Origin: Symbiodinium natans
Taxonomy: Eukaryota > Sar > Dinophyceae > Suessiales > Symbiodiniaceae
Length of the DNA: 47,500 nucleotides
NCBI GenBank assembly: GCA_905221605.1
Contig: CAJNDS010000436.1
Coordinates: forward strand, 30,001-77,500
Direction of reading: 5' to 3'
The position numbers were made by a program, and so were the translations under genes. The notes beneath the pieces are model-generated. The model had not been told where the DNA came from. It saw only the letters and a program-made list of their open reading frames with translations, and did no database searches. This document shows, in pieces, positions 18,785 to 28,409 of the stretch; the stretch's first letter is position 1; the number at the start of each line of letters is the position of its first letter.

Positions 18785-20383
18785 ATTGATGCAAACCTAA
18801 TTCACGCATCACGTGCTTGCTGGGCTACCTGCGCGTGCCACCACTTGCCAGGATGCGACCCAAGCCAGTTCCAAACATGAAGGTGGCGTGGTGTCAGTGT
18901 CACTGGAAAACTGTAGTGCGGGATATACGATGTGGAAGATGTTTGCTTGTAGGTTTGCTAGCTTTCCGTGCGCGGTCAAGGTGCAAAAGATGAGATGACA
19001 TTGAACGTAAGCTGCTGTGCAGCTTTGGCAGGTCGTTGCTGAGGGCCATCGACTCTTTCGCCGGAAAGTTTATGCAATATGCAGCTCTCGAAGAAGAAGC
19101 TTTACCTGACTTGGCTGTGGTGGTTCCAAGTGCCAGTCGGAAGCACAATCTGCGGGCAGAAGCCAAGCGCTGATGCTCCGTGAGATATGCGAGTGTTCTG
19201 GCGAGCAAGTGGACATCGACCAAGAGTCTTGAGTGTGGACGTGGATACGGGTGGGCAACCGGCCGAGGATCTAGTTTGCCTGGAGCGAAGAGTAGTGCAC
19301 ATAAGTGACCGTGCGTCTTCCTTTGTCCGCTGAACTTGGCTTTTTGTAGAGAGGCCTCATAGAAAGCTTTCATGTCTAGTGTTGCTGATACTGAGGGTTG
19401 CCGGTGCTCGCGAAGGTACGCGACACGCATGCTTGCGTGCAGCAATCGGGTGCTTGCGAACACTTGCAGCATGCTCGACAGCCACGTGCGTGTGGCTTGT
19501 GAAGGGTGTGCGCCCGACTCTCACATGTACGTGCAGCCTGTCGTATGCGAGGTGGCGTTCGTGCAAATCTGGGTGTGTGTTGTTTCTGTTGTGCCCCTCT
19601 GTGGGCCTGGCCTGCGTCAGCTGAACCTCGTTCTCGATTCAGCATTTTCCCGCCGAGGGACTTGCAATAAGAACCTTCCCGCTCCGCCTGGTGTGGCAGG
19701 TAGTCTCACGCGTCCGACGTTTTGTGGTCGGGGCGAATAGAGACGACCTACCGCCGCCCGTGCAAAAAAGGCGAGGTGTGTCTGCGACGGGGTAGGTTGG
19801 GCTAATGGCCGTTGCATACACGTAACCCTCCCCCGACTGAGTGCGCACGCTTGAAGTGCTTGATTTGCGTTCACTTGTTCAGGTTGTTCGCTCTGCCTCA
19901 GGTCAGCCATTCACCGGCAGTGAAGCGACGAGATTTATCGAAATCCCGCCCTCCCTCCCCAGATGGGGGCATGCGTGCTGGCGAGCGCCGGCAGCGCCGT
20001 AGAATGTTTGTTGGTGGGTCCAAGGGCCGAGATTGGGGGCATGTGCCTCGGGTGGGAAGGAGGGATGCCCCTCCTTCCCCTGGAACCATACCAGAGTTGC
20101 AGCCAAAACAGTCTCGCCCCTTTGAGTGTGCACGTCAGGTAGGAGAGGGTTGTGTCCTTTCAATCCTTTCACAAGCGCAGCTTTGCGAGCATGTCTGTGC
20201 TGAAAAGTCACTGCGCGTGTGGACTTTGGATCTAGAGCGCCTCGGATCGTGCGGTTGGTCGGTGCGTCGCGGGAGTCCAGCGCAGTCCAGTCTTTGCCAC
20301 CGCTTCATGCAAAACCGGTCACAGCATCTTTGCAAGGGTTGTGTTGTGATCCCGCTCCAGCTGCGTTACAGCACTGATTCAGC
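18785..20383. other. Gene-free stretch
   Basis: No supportable gene. A C-rich block lies at about 19944-19960. The phrase GGGCTAATGGCCG near 19799 recurs near 42520 upstream of the E4 recombinase. ORFs here are short and on both strands. Confidence 0.5.
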
Positions 20384-20578
20384 ATGAAGCTATTCTCTGC
20401 CGTTCTTGCTCTTGCTGTTGCCCATCTGTCGAGGGCCTTGTGCCTGCAAGGCTGGGTGCGTGTGCTGTTTTGCTGTGGTGTAGATTTGGTTTCTTGCAAC
20501 CGTCAGGCGGAGATTACCCGGTTTTTAACGTGCGTCTTCAAGAGCCAAGCCAAGGTGACGCGGCGAGGATTCACGTGA
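20384..20578 (+). CDS. Short ORF with signal-peptide-like start, possible exon
   Basis: 64 codons beginning MKLFSAVLALAVAHLSRAL, a good secretory leader, then sequence without a recognised domain. If it is a first exon, the later exons are not recognisable by eye. Low confidence. Confidence 0.25.
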   Translation: MKLFSAVLALAVAHLSRALCLQGWVRVLFCCGVDLVSCNRQAEITRFLTCVFKSQAKVTRRGFT

Positions 20579-21010
20579 CAAGGACTGCTGACCGCTGTTG
20601 ATTGCCTGCAAGTGAACGGATGCTGATGCGCGCTGACAGTGTGGCTATGCGACGGGCGCTGCGTGACAGTGAGGAGACGTTTGTGAGTTTGGCTGATGGA
20701 GGCGGGAAGAAGGAAGAAACGCCAGCTTTTTACGTTGTGACGATCTTGTGTGCGTGTGTGTGTGTGGGGGCAGCTGCCAACTTGATGTCTGCGCACGCGG
20801 AAGTGGCCAGGCCAGGGCAGGGTTTGCGAGGTTGAGTGTCGTCATGGAGCCAGTGACATGATCTCTTTCACTCGGGCTAACAGTGAGTCCACACTTGGAC
20901 GAGCCTAAACAACTCGCAAGTTCCACGCGTCTGTGAGCGCCTGCTTGTGTTGGGTTAGTGCGTGCGTGGTTGCACGTGTTGATGTGACGTTCGCTGCAAG
21001 ATTGTGACAT

Positions 21011-21187
21011 GGGGCTTTCACGCCTCTGCGTGCAATACAATCACTCGCAGTTGTGGATGTGAGCTCACTCTGTAGCTCTGCGCAACATAGGTTCCGGTGC
21101 GTCTGCGCAGAGCAACTGAGATCGATGGCTGCCAAAAGTCCGATGCATTGTGATGTGTCTTGAGCGCGTCCACAACCTGCTAGTGAT
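21011..21187 (+). repeat. Dispersed repeat family X, short form
   Basis: Matches both ends of 5641-5943 but joins them directly at 21113/21114, lacking the 126-bp middle. Confidence 0.88.
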
Positions 21188-21232
21188 CACAGCTTGCAAG
21201 TAGAATCAAGTAGAGGAAGTAGTGCCCTTTTA

Positions 21233-21272
21233 GCATTTTGCTTTTCCCACCCACCACGTCCCTGCAAAATGC
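21233..21272. repeat. Inverted repeat enclosing a C-rich block
   Basis: GCATTTTGC and GCAAAATGC form a perfect 9-bp stem around a C-rich loop (CCCACCCACCACGTCCC). A second copy is at 36388-36426. Confidence 0.85.
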
Positions 21273-21780
21273 GTCGGGCTGGTGCAGGGGGTGAAGGTAG
21301 TCAGGTAGTCCCTGCCCTAGGGCCCGCGCTGGCGGCTGCAACCCCCTGGGCCGGGAGCTACATGTAGATACTGTAGGGCACTGTAGGGTAGATCCCTCTG
21401 AGACTCAAAGGATATTCCCCAGCGTCACCGAAGGAAAAGAAGTGGCGCTGTGCTTCTTCTGTGCCTGGTTGCGTCTGCACAGTCACGTTCAGTTTAGGCC
21501 ACATGTTAGTCTGGAGTGAAAAGTGGTTCTTGTCATACTGTGCGTGCAGGCGCCTGGGAATGTCGATTGAAGCAAGACTGCGTTGACTGAGCAGCTCAAG
21601 TTATTCGCAAACGACCAGGCGCAAAGTCGGTGCCAAGGCTACCTGTGCTCGACAACCCGGCACCAGCGTATTCACTCTGTTGCGTGGCCGGTCGTGTGAG
21701 GTATTCGTTTGACCAGTAGAGATGTGCTCGGCGTGGGAGTGGTTGCCTTGCGGTAGACAAGCGGCTGCATTCAAGACACC

Positions 21781-22256
21781 ATGAGTTTGCGCGCGTGTGT
21801 GTTTGCTGCATTCCTGATGCGACTAGCGAGCTGTTTGAAGTCCAGTGGATCCTCGCGTACGCAAGGGCAGTGCTAGGCACCAACATACGATCGTGTGTGT
21901 TCATTGTGTTTGCTCCCCGTTTGTCAGAACGTGGACCCGTGGATGTTGTGAGAAGTGTTTTCAGAGGAGCTTCGCTCGGAGCAGCAAACACACTTGCAAA
22001 GTGTGACAACGAGTTTGATTTGGCAGAAATCTTGCGACCAAACAAGCCAGACTTCGGGGCTGTTGGAGCATTTCCGGTGAAAGTCAACCAAGTGCTGCGT
22101 GTTCGTTCGGTTGCATTGTTGCCCCCTTGTTTCTGTTTGCTGACAGGTGGGCGACTACCAGCGCAAAACTCAGTCACCGGTGCGCTGCTGCCAGCGATTT
22201 CTCGGCGAGTGAGCCGTCGCGATGTGTTTCGAGATGGTCTGGTTTGCTTTGCGTAA
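21781..22256 (+). other. Possible exon region with overlapping ORFs
   Basis: ATG 21781 begins a short leader-like peptide (MSLRACVFAAFLMRLASC), stopping after 31 codons. An overlapping frame is open to 22256 (153 codons from 21795) without any recognised domain. This could be part of a spliced host gene or chance. Confidence 0.15.
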
Positions 22257-23423
22257 ATCAAGCATCCCGAGCGCTCGAGCGCAATCCTTCACAGAAGAAG
22301 GCAAGCAGACGTTAGCCAAGCTACGCCAGCAGCTTGGTAAGTGATAAGCGGTGCCGCCGCTGTCTGGACATGAGCGGCCCAAGAGGCAGCGTGGCTGAGC
22401 TTTGTAGCCTACCTGGCTGACTGCCCGCAAATCTTCGATATACAACCCACCGGTTTCGAGACGTCTTATAACGCGCGTTGTCGCAGCTTGAGCGTGTGTA
22501 GCATCAGCAAACAAGTTCGCCCGCTGCAAAGCAGACCGCTCTCGGGTCTGAGTATGGCGAATCTATGCTACTGTTCTTACTGAACTGGTGAAAATCTATG
22601 CGCCGTCCGTAGGAAGACGTGTCGCGTGTTCGCTTCTGGCGCGTGGGAAAGTGGCTGGTGGGGCTTGTGGTGATATTTCCAACTTTGTGTGCACGTCGGG
22701 GTAGGCGTAAAGTTTCTCAATATGCCACATGCGCGGCCCTGCCAGCTTGTGGATGTAGAGTGCCACAACTTTCTCAGGAAGAAAGTTTTTGCCCGCCCGC
22801 CCGTTTTGGTAGGCCTGCGCGCCCCGTGCATGCCCCGAACACTATTCCCATACCACGGCCCCGCGTCATCCCGCGTCTTGTAGTGTCGGCTCACAGCCTT
22901 TCGATTTGTGGAGGGCGTGGCCCTTTGTGGGGTATTGCAGGTTTCGCCTGCAAAAGCCCACCCGCCCTCCCTTTTTTGCTCTCTTTGTTACACTTGTTCC
23001 CTGCAGCTGATGAGTCGTTGCAGCTGGGCGGCTGGTTTGCCAGCCTTTCGTGTGCCCGAGTGCACTTTAAACGGGGTTTGGGTTTGTGATGCCTTCCCCC
23101 TGCGGCCCTGGCAGCTGCCTGTGGCCCAGGGTGGACCAGTGCGCGATCCATTGATAAGTGCGTGTTGCAGTTTGAGCGTGTAAGCCCGGGTTGGAAGTGT
23201 TCAGGGAGGATGGTGGGAGACGGGGCAGAGCTCTGCCGCTTGTCCACCCCGAGAAAAGATGGCGAGGGTTTTGCTCTGTGAGGGAATTGAGGGATTGATG
23301 AGGGCAGCACGGTGGCAAAGCCAAGGTGCTATTGGCATGCGCCACAAGGGCCGCCCCCTCGTAATGGTAGAGGGGGGGGTGCTCTGAGTGCCACCTATTT
23401 CCGGGATCCATTTTGTCAGTGGC
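22257..23423. other. Gene-free stretch with two C-rich blocks
   Basis: C-rich blocks at about 22791-22804 and 22957-22972 suggest degenerate solo units. Part of repeat family V is at 23280-23350. No coding sequence recognised. Confidence 0.5.
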
Positions 23424-23451
23424 GGGGGGGGGGGGGGGGGGGGGGGGGGGG
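23424..23451 (+). repeat. Homopolymer of 28 G
   Basis: Uninterrupted G run, likely to form quadruplex and error-prone in sequencing. Confidence 0.95.
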
Positions 23452-23547
23452 CAAGAAATAGGTACCGGGAGTCGGTTGGGCAGTAGATGTGCACTCTCAA
23501 GGCCAAACTGCATTTTGCATTTTGCAAGATGCTTACTCTCCTCCAAA

Positions 23548-24490
23548 CTAACATAGAAACCCCCGCAGGTGTTTTTCGACGACGCTTTGTATGTTAGTTT
23601 TTCTCGCGGCCGGAATTGCCATGTTAGGTGGTTTCCGGCCGGTAGGTCAGAGTAGATGGCAACTCGCAGCGTGCCCAGCCTGGAGAGCTTTCTTGTCAGG
23701 AAAACCTGAAGAATGCCCCAGAACCCGGAATTGCCATGTTAGTGGTTGTAGCGCCCCAAAAGGTCAAAAACGGCATAGTCGACGCAAATCTGTGAGATGC
23801 TATGTTAGCGGCTTAACTCTTAGCGGTTTTTAAGGGGGCTGATAAAAATGTACTAAAATTGCCCGCTGAATAGAAAACCAATAATAGAAATAAGATCGCC
23901 AGTGAATAAAATGAACTGGCCGCTATATTTCGTTCAGTGAATTCGCGCATTCGTTTCACTTCTTTGCAATTTACTTCTCATGTTCGCTGCATTTTCAGGA
24001 ACATTCAGAAAGATCCTCTGACTTTACGACTCGGGTTGACGCCAGCATCTTCGGGTTGTTACACCGTATTGGGGTTTGGGTTTGGGATTTAGGGTGTAGG
24101 GTTTTGGGTTTTGAGGCCTACGCAAGATCCCGTAAGCACACCAGCAAAAAACTTGCCACAGCCCCCCAGTACGGGGAGGGTATGGCCAGGGACGGGGAGG
24201 AGGGTTCCCAGGGGTCAGGGAGGAGCACTGCTAACGTAGCAATGGTCAGGGGTGGGGTCCGGGGGTCAGCGAGGAAAGGTGGAAGGGGGGAGGCTCCCAG
24301 CTGCGAGTTTGCACAGCTCGCAGACAGAGACCCGCGGCAGCAGCACACACCGACCACTAACATAGCAATTCCTGAGATAACCTTACAAAGCCCACTTCAG
24401 TTAGTCATGGAGGAGAGGCGAGGGATCCAGGAGTACGGGAGGGTATGGTCATGGGGGGGTGGGAGACAAGCGCTGCTAACCTAGCAGTTG
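23548..24490. repeat. CTAACATAG-type motif array, left part
   Basis: Copies of a G/ACTAAC(A/G/C)TAGCAA motif at about 23548, 24229, 24355 and 24474, and reverse-oriented copies (CCATGTTAG, GCTATGTTAG) near 23620, 23733 and 23800. They are spaced by G-rich sequence with GTCAGGG and GGAGGG phrases. The array resumes after E3 at 31611. Confidence 0.75.
24069..24116 (+). repeat. Degenerate telomere-like repeat
   Basis: Several imperfect TTTGGG/TTTAGGG/TTTTGGG units in 48 bp, related to the TTTAGGG type of dinoflagellate and plant telomeres. It is interstitial and short. Confidence 0.6.
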
Positions 24491-24549
24491 CTGGACTATG
24501 CCGACAAGGCAGAACAGTGAGCAGGCAGGAAGGGCGGAGAGGGATTTCG

Positions 24550-24698
24550 CTAAATTGTGCGGAGCGAAGCGAAGCACATGAGTCGTCTCGTGGGTTTGAT
24601 CTTGTATGGTATAAATCCGAGCGCGGCTAGCTGCTCGAGCCGGGTACAGTTTGTGGATAGGCCCCGGGCAGAAAGGGATCCTAGCCGCGTTTAGCTGC
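24550..24698 (+). repeat. E3 split direct repeat A1 (5' end and likely leader of YR)
   Basis: 149 bp, starting CTAAATTGTGCGGAGCG and ending TTTAGCTGC, only 3 bp before the YR start codon. It must supply most of the 5' leader, or the promoter. It contains TGGTATAAATCC (about 24607), a TATA-like string; dinoflagellates are thought to use other core elements, so this is only a note. Confidence 0.92.
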
Positions 24699-24701
24699 GC
24701 G

Positions 24702-26822
24702 ATGGAACTGTGTGAGTTGTACTCCCTGGTTGCGGTGTGCGATGCAGTGGGCACAGCTTTCAAGACCTGGACGGTCTCGCAGATAGCAACTTTGTCCGAC
24801 CTATCCGCAGCGGAACTGAAGTCGATTCTGGACAGGCGGGTTGGCCGGGTTTGCAATGAAGAAGAGACAGCGAGCTTTTCTGCTCTGGTGGCTGCGGCGG
24901 AGTTGTCGGCACGGTTCTCTTGGACTTCTCACACAGGCATACAGTCTCTGGCTTGGGCTGGCTTGGCTATGAAACAGGCACGCTACCATCGTTTCAGCCC
25001 GCTTCCGGAGGTGCAGTGTGCTGCGCCGTTACCGGATGGGGCACCAGCTAAGCGGCTGCGTTCGTCAAGGGTCGCTACAGGGTGGCGGGCTGGCGAAGGC
25101 GCAAAAGATGCGGGCTTTGGCTATTGTGATGAGCAGAGGCAGGCCACGGAAGCGCGCGATCGTGCCCGTTGGATTGGGGGCTTGTCGAAGCTCATCCGGC
25201 AGGCTTCTTTGCCTGCTGCCATAGGCCTGGCAGGGGCTGGGGCCGAGCGGGCTATGCAGCGCCTAGGGAAAGGACGTAGGGCATCTACTTTGCGTAAGCA
25301 TGTGCGGACATGGTCGCGAGTGCATGAGTGGGTGCTTGGCGCATTCGGGGTGGCGTGGCCATCTGCGGCTCATTTTGTGGCCTATCTGGAGGCACGTGCA
25401 GCAGAACCCTGCGGCCGCTCTGTTCCTGGCAGCTGCCTCAAGTCGTTGATGTTCATTGAGTCTGCTGGCGAGCTGCATGCGTCTGACAAGATCAGTGCTC
25501 ATCCGGCGGTGCGGAACTGTCTGGAGGAGTTATCTGTGGAGCTGGCAGACAAGAACCTTCGGGGCAAGAAGCAGGCCTGCCAGTTGCTGGTGTCCCAGGT
25601 GTGTGCCATGGAACGCCTTGTTGTGCTTGATGCCGCGCCTCTCTTCGTTCGCGCTTTTGCTTGGTTTAAGTTGGTTAAGTTGTGGGGTTGCCTTCGTTAT
25701 TCTGATACCGAAGGTATGCCCGCAAGGACGGTCCAACTGCAGCGGCGTGGTCTGAGTGCTCGCTTGGAGCGCACGAAAACCAGTGGTGCTGGGAAGAAGC
25801 GCGAGGTTCTCTACGCGTATGTTTCAAAGGACGCTTGGCTTGTGTGTGACGAGTGGCTGGCATGTGGCTGGAAAATCTGGTGCGATATGAGCAAAGCAGC
25901 TGACCTGGATGGCCGGGATTTCTTCTTGGCCCGACCTCGCAAGGACTTGGATGGCCTTTCGGGGAAAATGGCGCGTTATTGTCATTCTGCGGCCATGTCG
26001 CAAGCTTTATTTCAGCGGCTGAAAGGGGTTTCCCGCGAGGCGGCTGCCGGCGAGGTGCCGCTGATGTTTGCTGGCATAGGCACTTTGTGGACTGAACACT
26101 CTGAGCGGGCGACGATGCGGAGCTGGGCAGACGCTTGTGAAGTTCCCCCTGCTGCTTGCAAGCAGATGGGTCGCTGGCAGCCATCCACAGATGAGGCCTA
26201 TGTTCGTTCAGAGCGTGGCAATGTGGAGCGGGCACAAGCGCGGGTTGCCCGAACCATCCGTGCTAGGTGGGCTGGTCCGGACTTCTTGGACGAGGAGTCG
26301 GTTCTCTCCAAAGTGGCAGATCGACTGCAATCCCTTGATGTGGACGAGACAGCAACCTCTGTGCAACTGGACTTGTTGAGGTCTTTTGTTGGCGCGGGCG
26401 CTGCTGAGATGGAGACCGCCTCGATCACTGCTAGCAAGCGGTCAGATGATGGTACGGATGATGATGCGTTGCCCAGTGCCTCACCATCACAGGCAATGAC
26501 AGGGCTTGTCGAGGACGAAGATGTCGGCGAGACAGGTGGTCATTTGGGCTGCTATTTTATCAGCATAGTCGGGTCATCGCGTCGGCGAACCCTACACAAA
26601 GGAGGGGAATGCCACAGGGTGCCTGGAGTACATTATCGTAACTTCATGGAGTGCGGCAATGAGCGTCCAGAGCGCGGCCAGTTCGATCAGGTCTGCCGTG
26701 ATTGCTTTCCGAGCGGCAGCGTCGCACTGGCTAGCAGCAGCGACGAGGGGGATGTTTCCTCTGCTTCAGCTTCTTCGTCCTTCTCGAAGGTGTCCTCTAC
26801 AGCTAGGAGTGAGTCGGTATGA
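24702..26822 (+). CDS. YR: E3 tyrosine recombinase
   Basis: 706 codons from ATG 24702, chosen because it directly follows repeat A1. The catalytic set is Arg332 in WGCLRYSD, Lys359 in ERTKTSG, His466-x-x-Arg469 in TEHSERATM, Trp492 in GRWQPS, and Tyr500 in DEAYVRS. Residues 180-300 contain the likely core-binding domain. The C-terminal 130 residues hold acidic stretches and a Cys/His module (LGCYF..., then GGECHR, MECGN, VCRDCFP) and a Ser-rich tail. The CxxCFP end matches the E2 recombinase. Expected role: integration of the DNA copy. All catalytic residues are present, so it may be active. Confidence 0.92.
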   Translation: MELCELYSLVAVCDAVGTAFKTWTVSQIATLSDLSAAELKSILDRRVGRVCNEEETASFSALVAAAELSARFSWTSHTGIQSLAWAGLAMKQARYHRFSPLPEVQCAAPLPDGAPAKRLRSSRVATGWRAGEGAKDAGFGYCDEQRQATEARDRARWIGGLSKLIRQASLPAAIGLAGAGAERAMQRLGKGRRASTLRKHVRTWSRVHEWVLGAFGVAWPSAAHFVAYLEARAAEPCGRSVPGSCLKSLMFIESAGELHASDKISAHPAVRNCLEELSVELADKNLRGKKQACQLLVSQVCAMERLVVLDAAPLFVRAFAWFKLVKLWGCLRYSDTEGMPARTVQLQRRGLSARLERTKTSGAGKKREVLYAYVSKDAWLVCDEWLACGWKIWCDMSKAADLDGRDFFLARPRKDLDGLSGKMARYCHSAAMSQALFQRLKGVSREAAAGEVPLMFAGIGTLWTEHSERATMRSWADACEVPPAACKQMGRWQPSTDEAYVRSERGNVERAQARVARTIRARWAGPDFLDEESVLSKVADRLQSLDVDETATSVQLDLLRSFVGAGAAEMETASITASKRSDDGTDDDALPSASPSQAMTGLVEDEDVGETGGHLGCYFISIVGSSRRRTLHKGGECHRVPGVHYRNFMECGNERPERGQFDQVCRDCFPSGSVALASSSDEGDVSSASASSSFSKVSSTARSESV

Positions 26823-27182
26823 GCGTCTTGGCCGTAGATATTGTTTTCTCTCTATGGCAAAGCGCGGGCCTTTTGCCACTGAGAGCAACCTTGGAGGCAG
26901 GCGATGCTCATGACTGTGCGCTTGAGCCAGGATGCAGGAAAGGCAGTGCTGCGGGCAGAGCACACGAGTGGCATCAGGTCGAGCTGCTCGGGGTGTTGTC
27001 TGCGGCTTGCAGGTTTTAGGTCTATGCGCGTGGTGTGCACGGAGGGGTTGCGGTGCACGGCGTGTTGTTGTGGATTGTTGTGCGGCGTGTGTGTGGATTG
27101 CTGAAGCTTGGTTGGATCAACGTCGACCGCTCGTGATCAGTGCTTCTTTGCGCCTTTCTTCTGTCTTGCTTGCTTTGCCGCG
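26823..27182 (+). other. YR-gag spacer of E3
   Basis: 360 bp without a supported ORF. It may hold an internal promoter or trans-splicing acceptor for gag, which I cannot identify by eye. Confidence 0.5.
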
Positions 27183-28409
27183 ATGGATGCAGCTGCGCAG
27201 CAGGAGATCGTCAAGACGCTCGACCCCGACCTGGCAGGGCTGCTCCAGTGCAAAGACGTATCTCTTCAGGTGAAAGCCAAGCTGGCGGAGAAGAAGGTGA
27301 AGACCACGAGTCGCTTGTCGGCTATGGCAGACAGTCGTCAGGGAGTGCGCGAGTTTTGTCAAAAATCCTTGGGTCTGAAGCCCGAAGAGGGCGACGACAT
27401 GATCGAGATTGCCTCTGTGGTTGATGCTTGGGAGGCGGCTCACGCTCGGGTGGAGGCCAGAAACAAGGCGGAGGCAGAGGCCGTCATCGGTGGGCTTCCT
27501 AAAGCAGTGGCACGTCCGGAGTTGGCGCAGCTGCGGGATCGTTTTGAAACTTCCTTCTACACCCTGCAGGATAAGCTTATTCCGGCCAGTGCGACCTTAG
27601 AGCAGCACTTCGACATGATCGTCCATGGGGAATGGCAGTACCTCTCCCTCAAGGAGTTCGCCTCCAAAGAAGATGAAGCCAAAGAGCCGTTGGCAGCATC
27701 GATGTTGCTGGATCGTCAAACCGGAGCGCTCAAGGTTAAGAAGGGCAACGTTCAGGTGCCGCTTCCGAAAGATGCGGAAGAGCTGCGTCAGCGACTGCGC
27801 CTGATGGCGCACGTATTCGTGATGTGTGCTCTACGTTATCCGCATGTTGCCTCACTCAAAGGAATTGCGCCGTCGCACTTCTACAATTACGCAGACTTCC
27901 TCTTGGGCGATTTTGTTCTCGGTTTGCGGGCCAAGGATGCATCCGGTCATTGCGTGTCTGCTCCCTCTTTCGAGTTGGTGCTTTCCTACGATTTTCAGCT
28001 TCGCAAGAGCATGATGCAAGGTATGAACGCCGGAAAGACCTTGGTATCTGCAATGGAGGCGGCCATGACTGATCTCGTCTTGAAGGAGCGCTACTTCGTG
28101 ACGCCATGTGCCCTGAGCTTGTCTTTGCCGCCACCACCGCCTACGGCCGCATTTCATCGCGGCAGGTCGCGCAGCCGAGAACGAGGGCAGCGGCCAAAGG
28201 GAGCAGGGAAAGGAAAGGGCAAGTTCAAGTTCGCCGGCAAGCTCAAAACCGTCACAGAGGATGGTGTGCAGATTTGCTTCCGCTTCAACAATCCGCATGA
28301 GCGTTGTCGTGGCCAGTGCGAGCGTGCGCATGCCTGCCAACTCTGCCTGGGCAAGCACCCCATGCATGCGTGCCCCTCCAACGGCGGCAGCGCCGACAAA
28401 AAGGAGTGA
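27183..28409 (+). CDS. gag: E3 Gag-like protein with C-terminal zinc motifs
   Basis: 408 codons from ATG 27183 (MDAAAQQEIVKTL). The N-terminal 120 residues are highly charged and helical. The centre (about residues 120-310) is a mixed helical domain. A Pro run and an Arg/Ser-Gly/Lys basic stretch follow, and the end has a CCCH-like group then a CX2CX3HX4C knuckle (CQLCLGKHPMHAC). The layout matches gag of E1 and E4. Likely nucleocapsid-like RNA binding and particle formation. It ends in TGA at 28407, followed by CTA, with pol in the same frame. Confidence 0.82.
   Translation: MDAAAQQEIVKTLDPDLAGLLQCKDVSLQVKAKLAEKKVKTTSRLSAMADSRQGVREFCQKSLGLKPEEGDDMIEIASVVDAWEAAHARVEARNKAEAEAVIGGLPKAVARPELAQLRDRFETSFYTLQDKLIPASATLEQHFDMIVHGEWQYLSLKEFASKEDEAKEPLAASMLLDRQTGALKVKKGNVQVPLPKDAEELRQRLRLMAHVFVMCALRYPHVASLKGIAPSHFYNYADFLLGDFVLGLRAKDASGHCVSAPSFELVLSYDFQLRKSMMQGMNAGKTLVSAMEAAMTDLVLKERYFVTPCALSLSLPPPPPTAAFHRGRSRSRERGQRPKGAGKGKGKFKFAGKLKTVTEDGVQICFRFNNPHERCRGQCERAHACQLCLGKHPMHACPSNGGSADKKE
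28407..28409 (+). promoter_or_regulatory. In-frame TGA-CTA between gag and pol of E3 (candidate readthrough site)
   Basis: The stop and next codon are TGA CTA, the best-known leaky stop context in eukaryotes. Pol is open from the next codon. The only pol start available by ordinary initiation would be internal. Confidence 0.65.
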
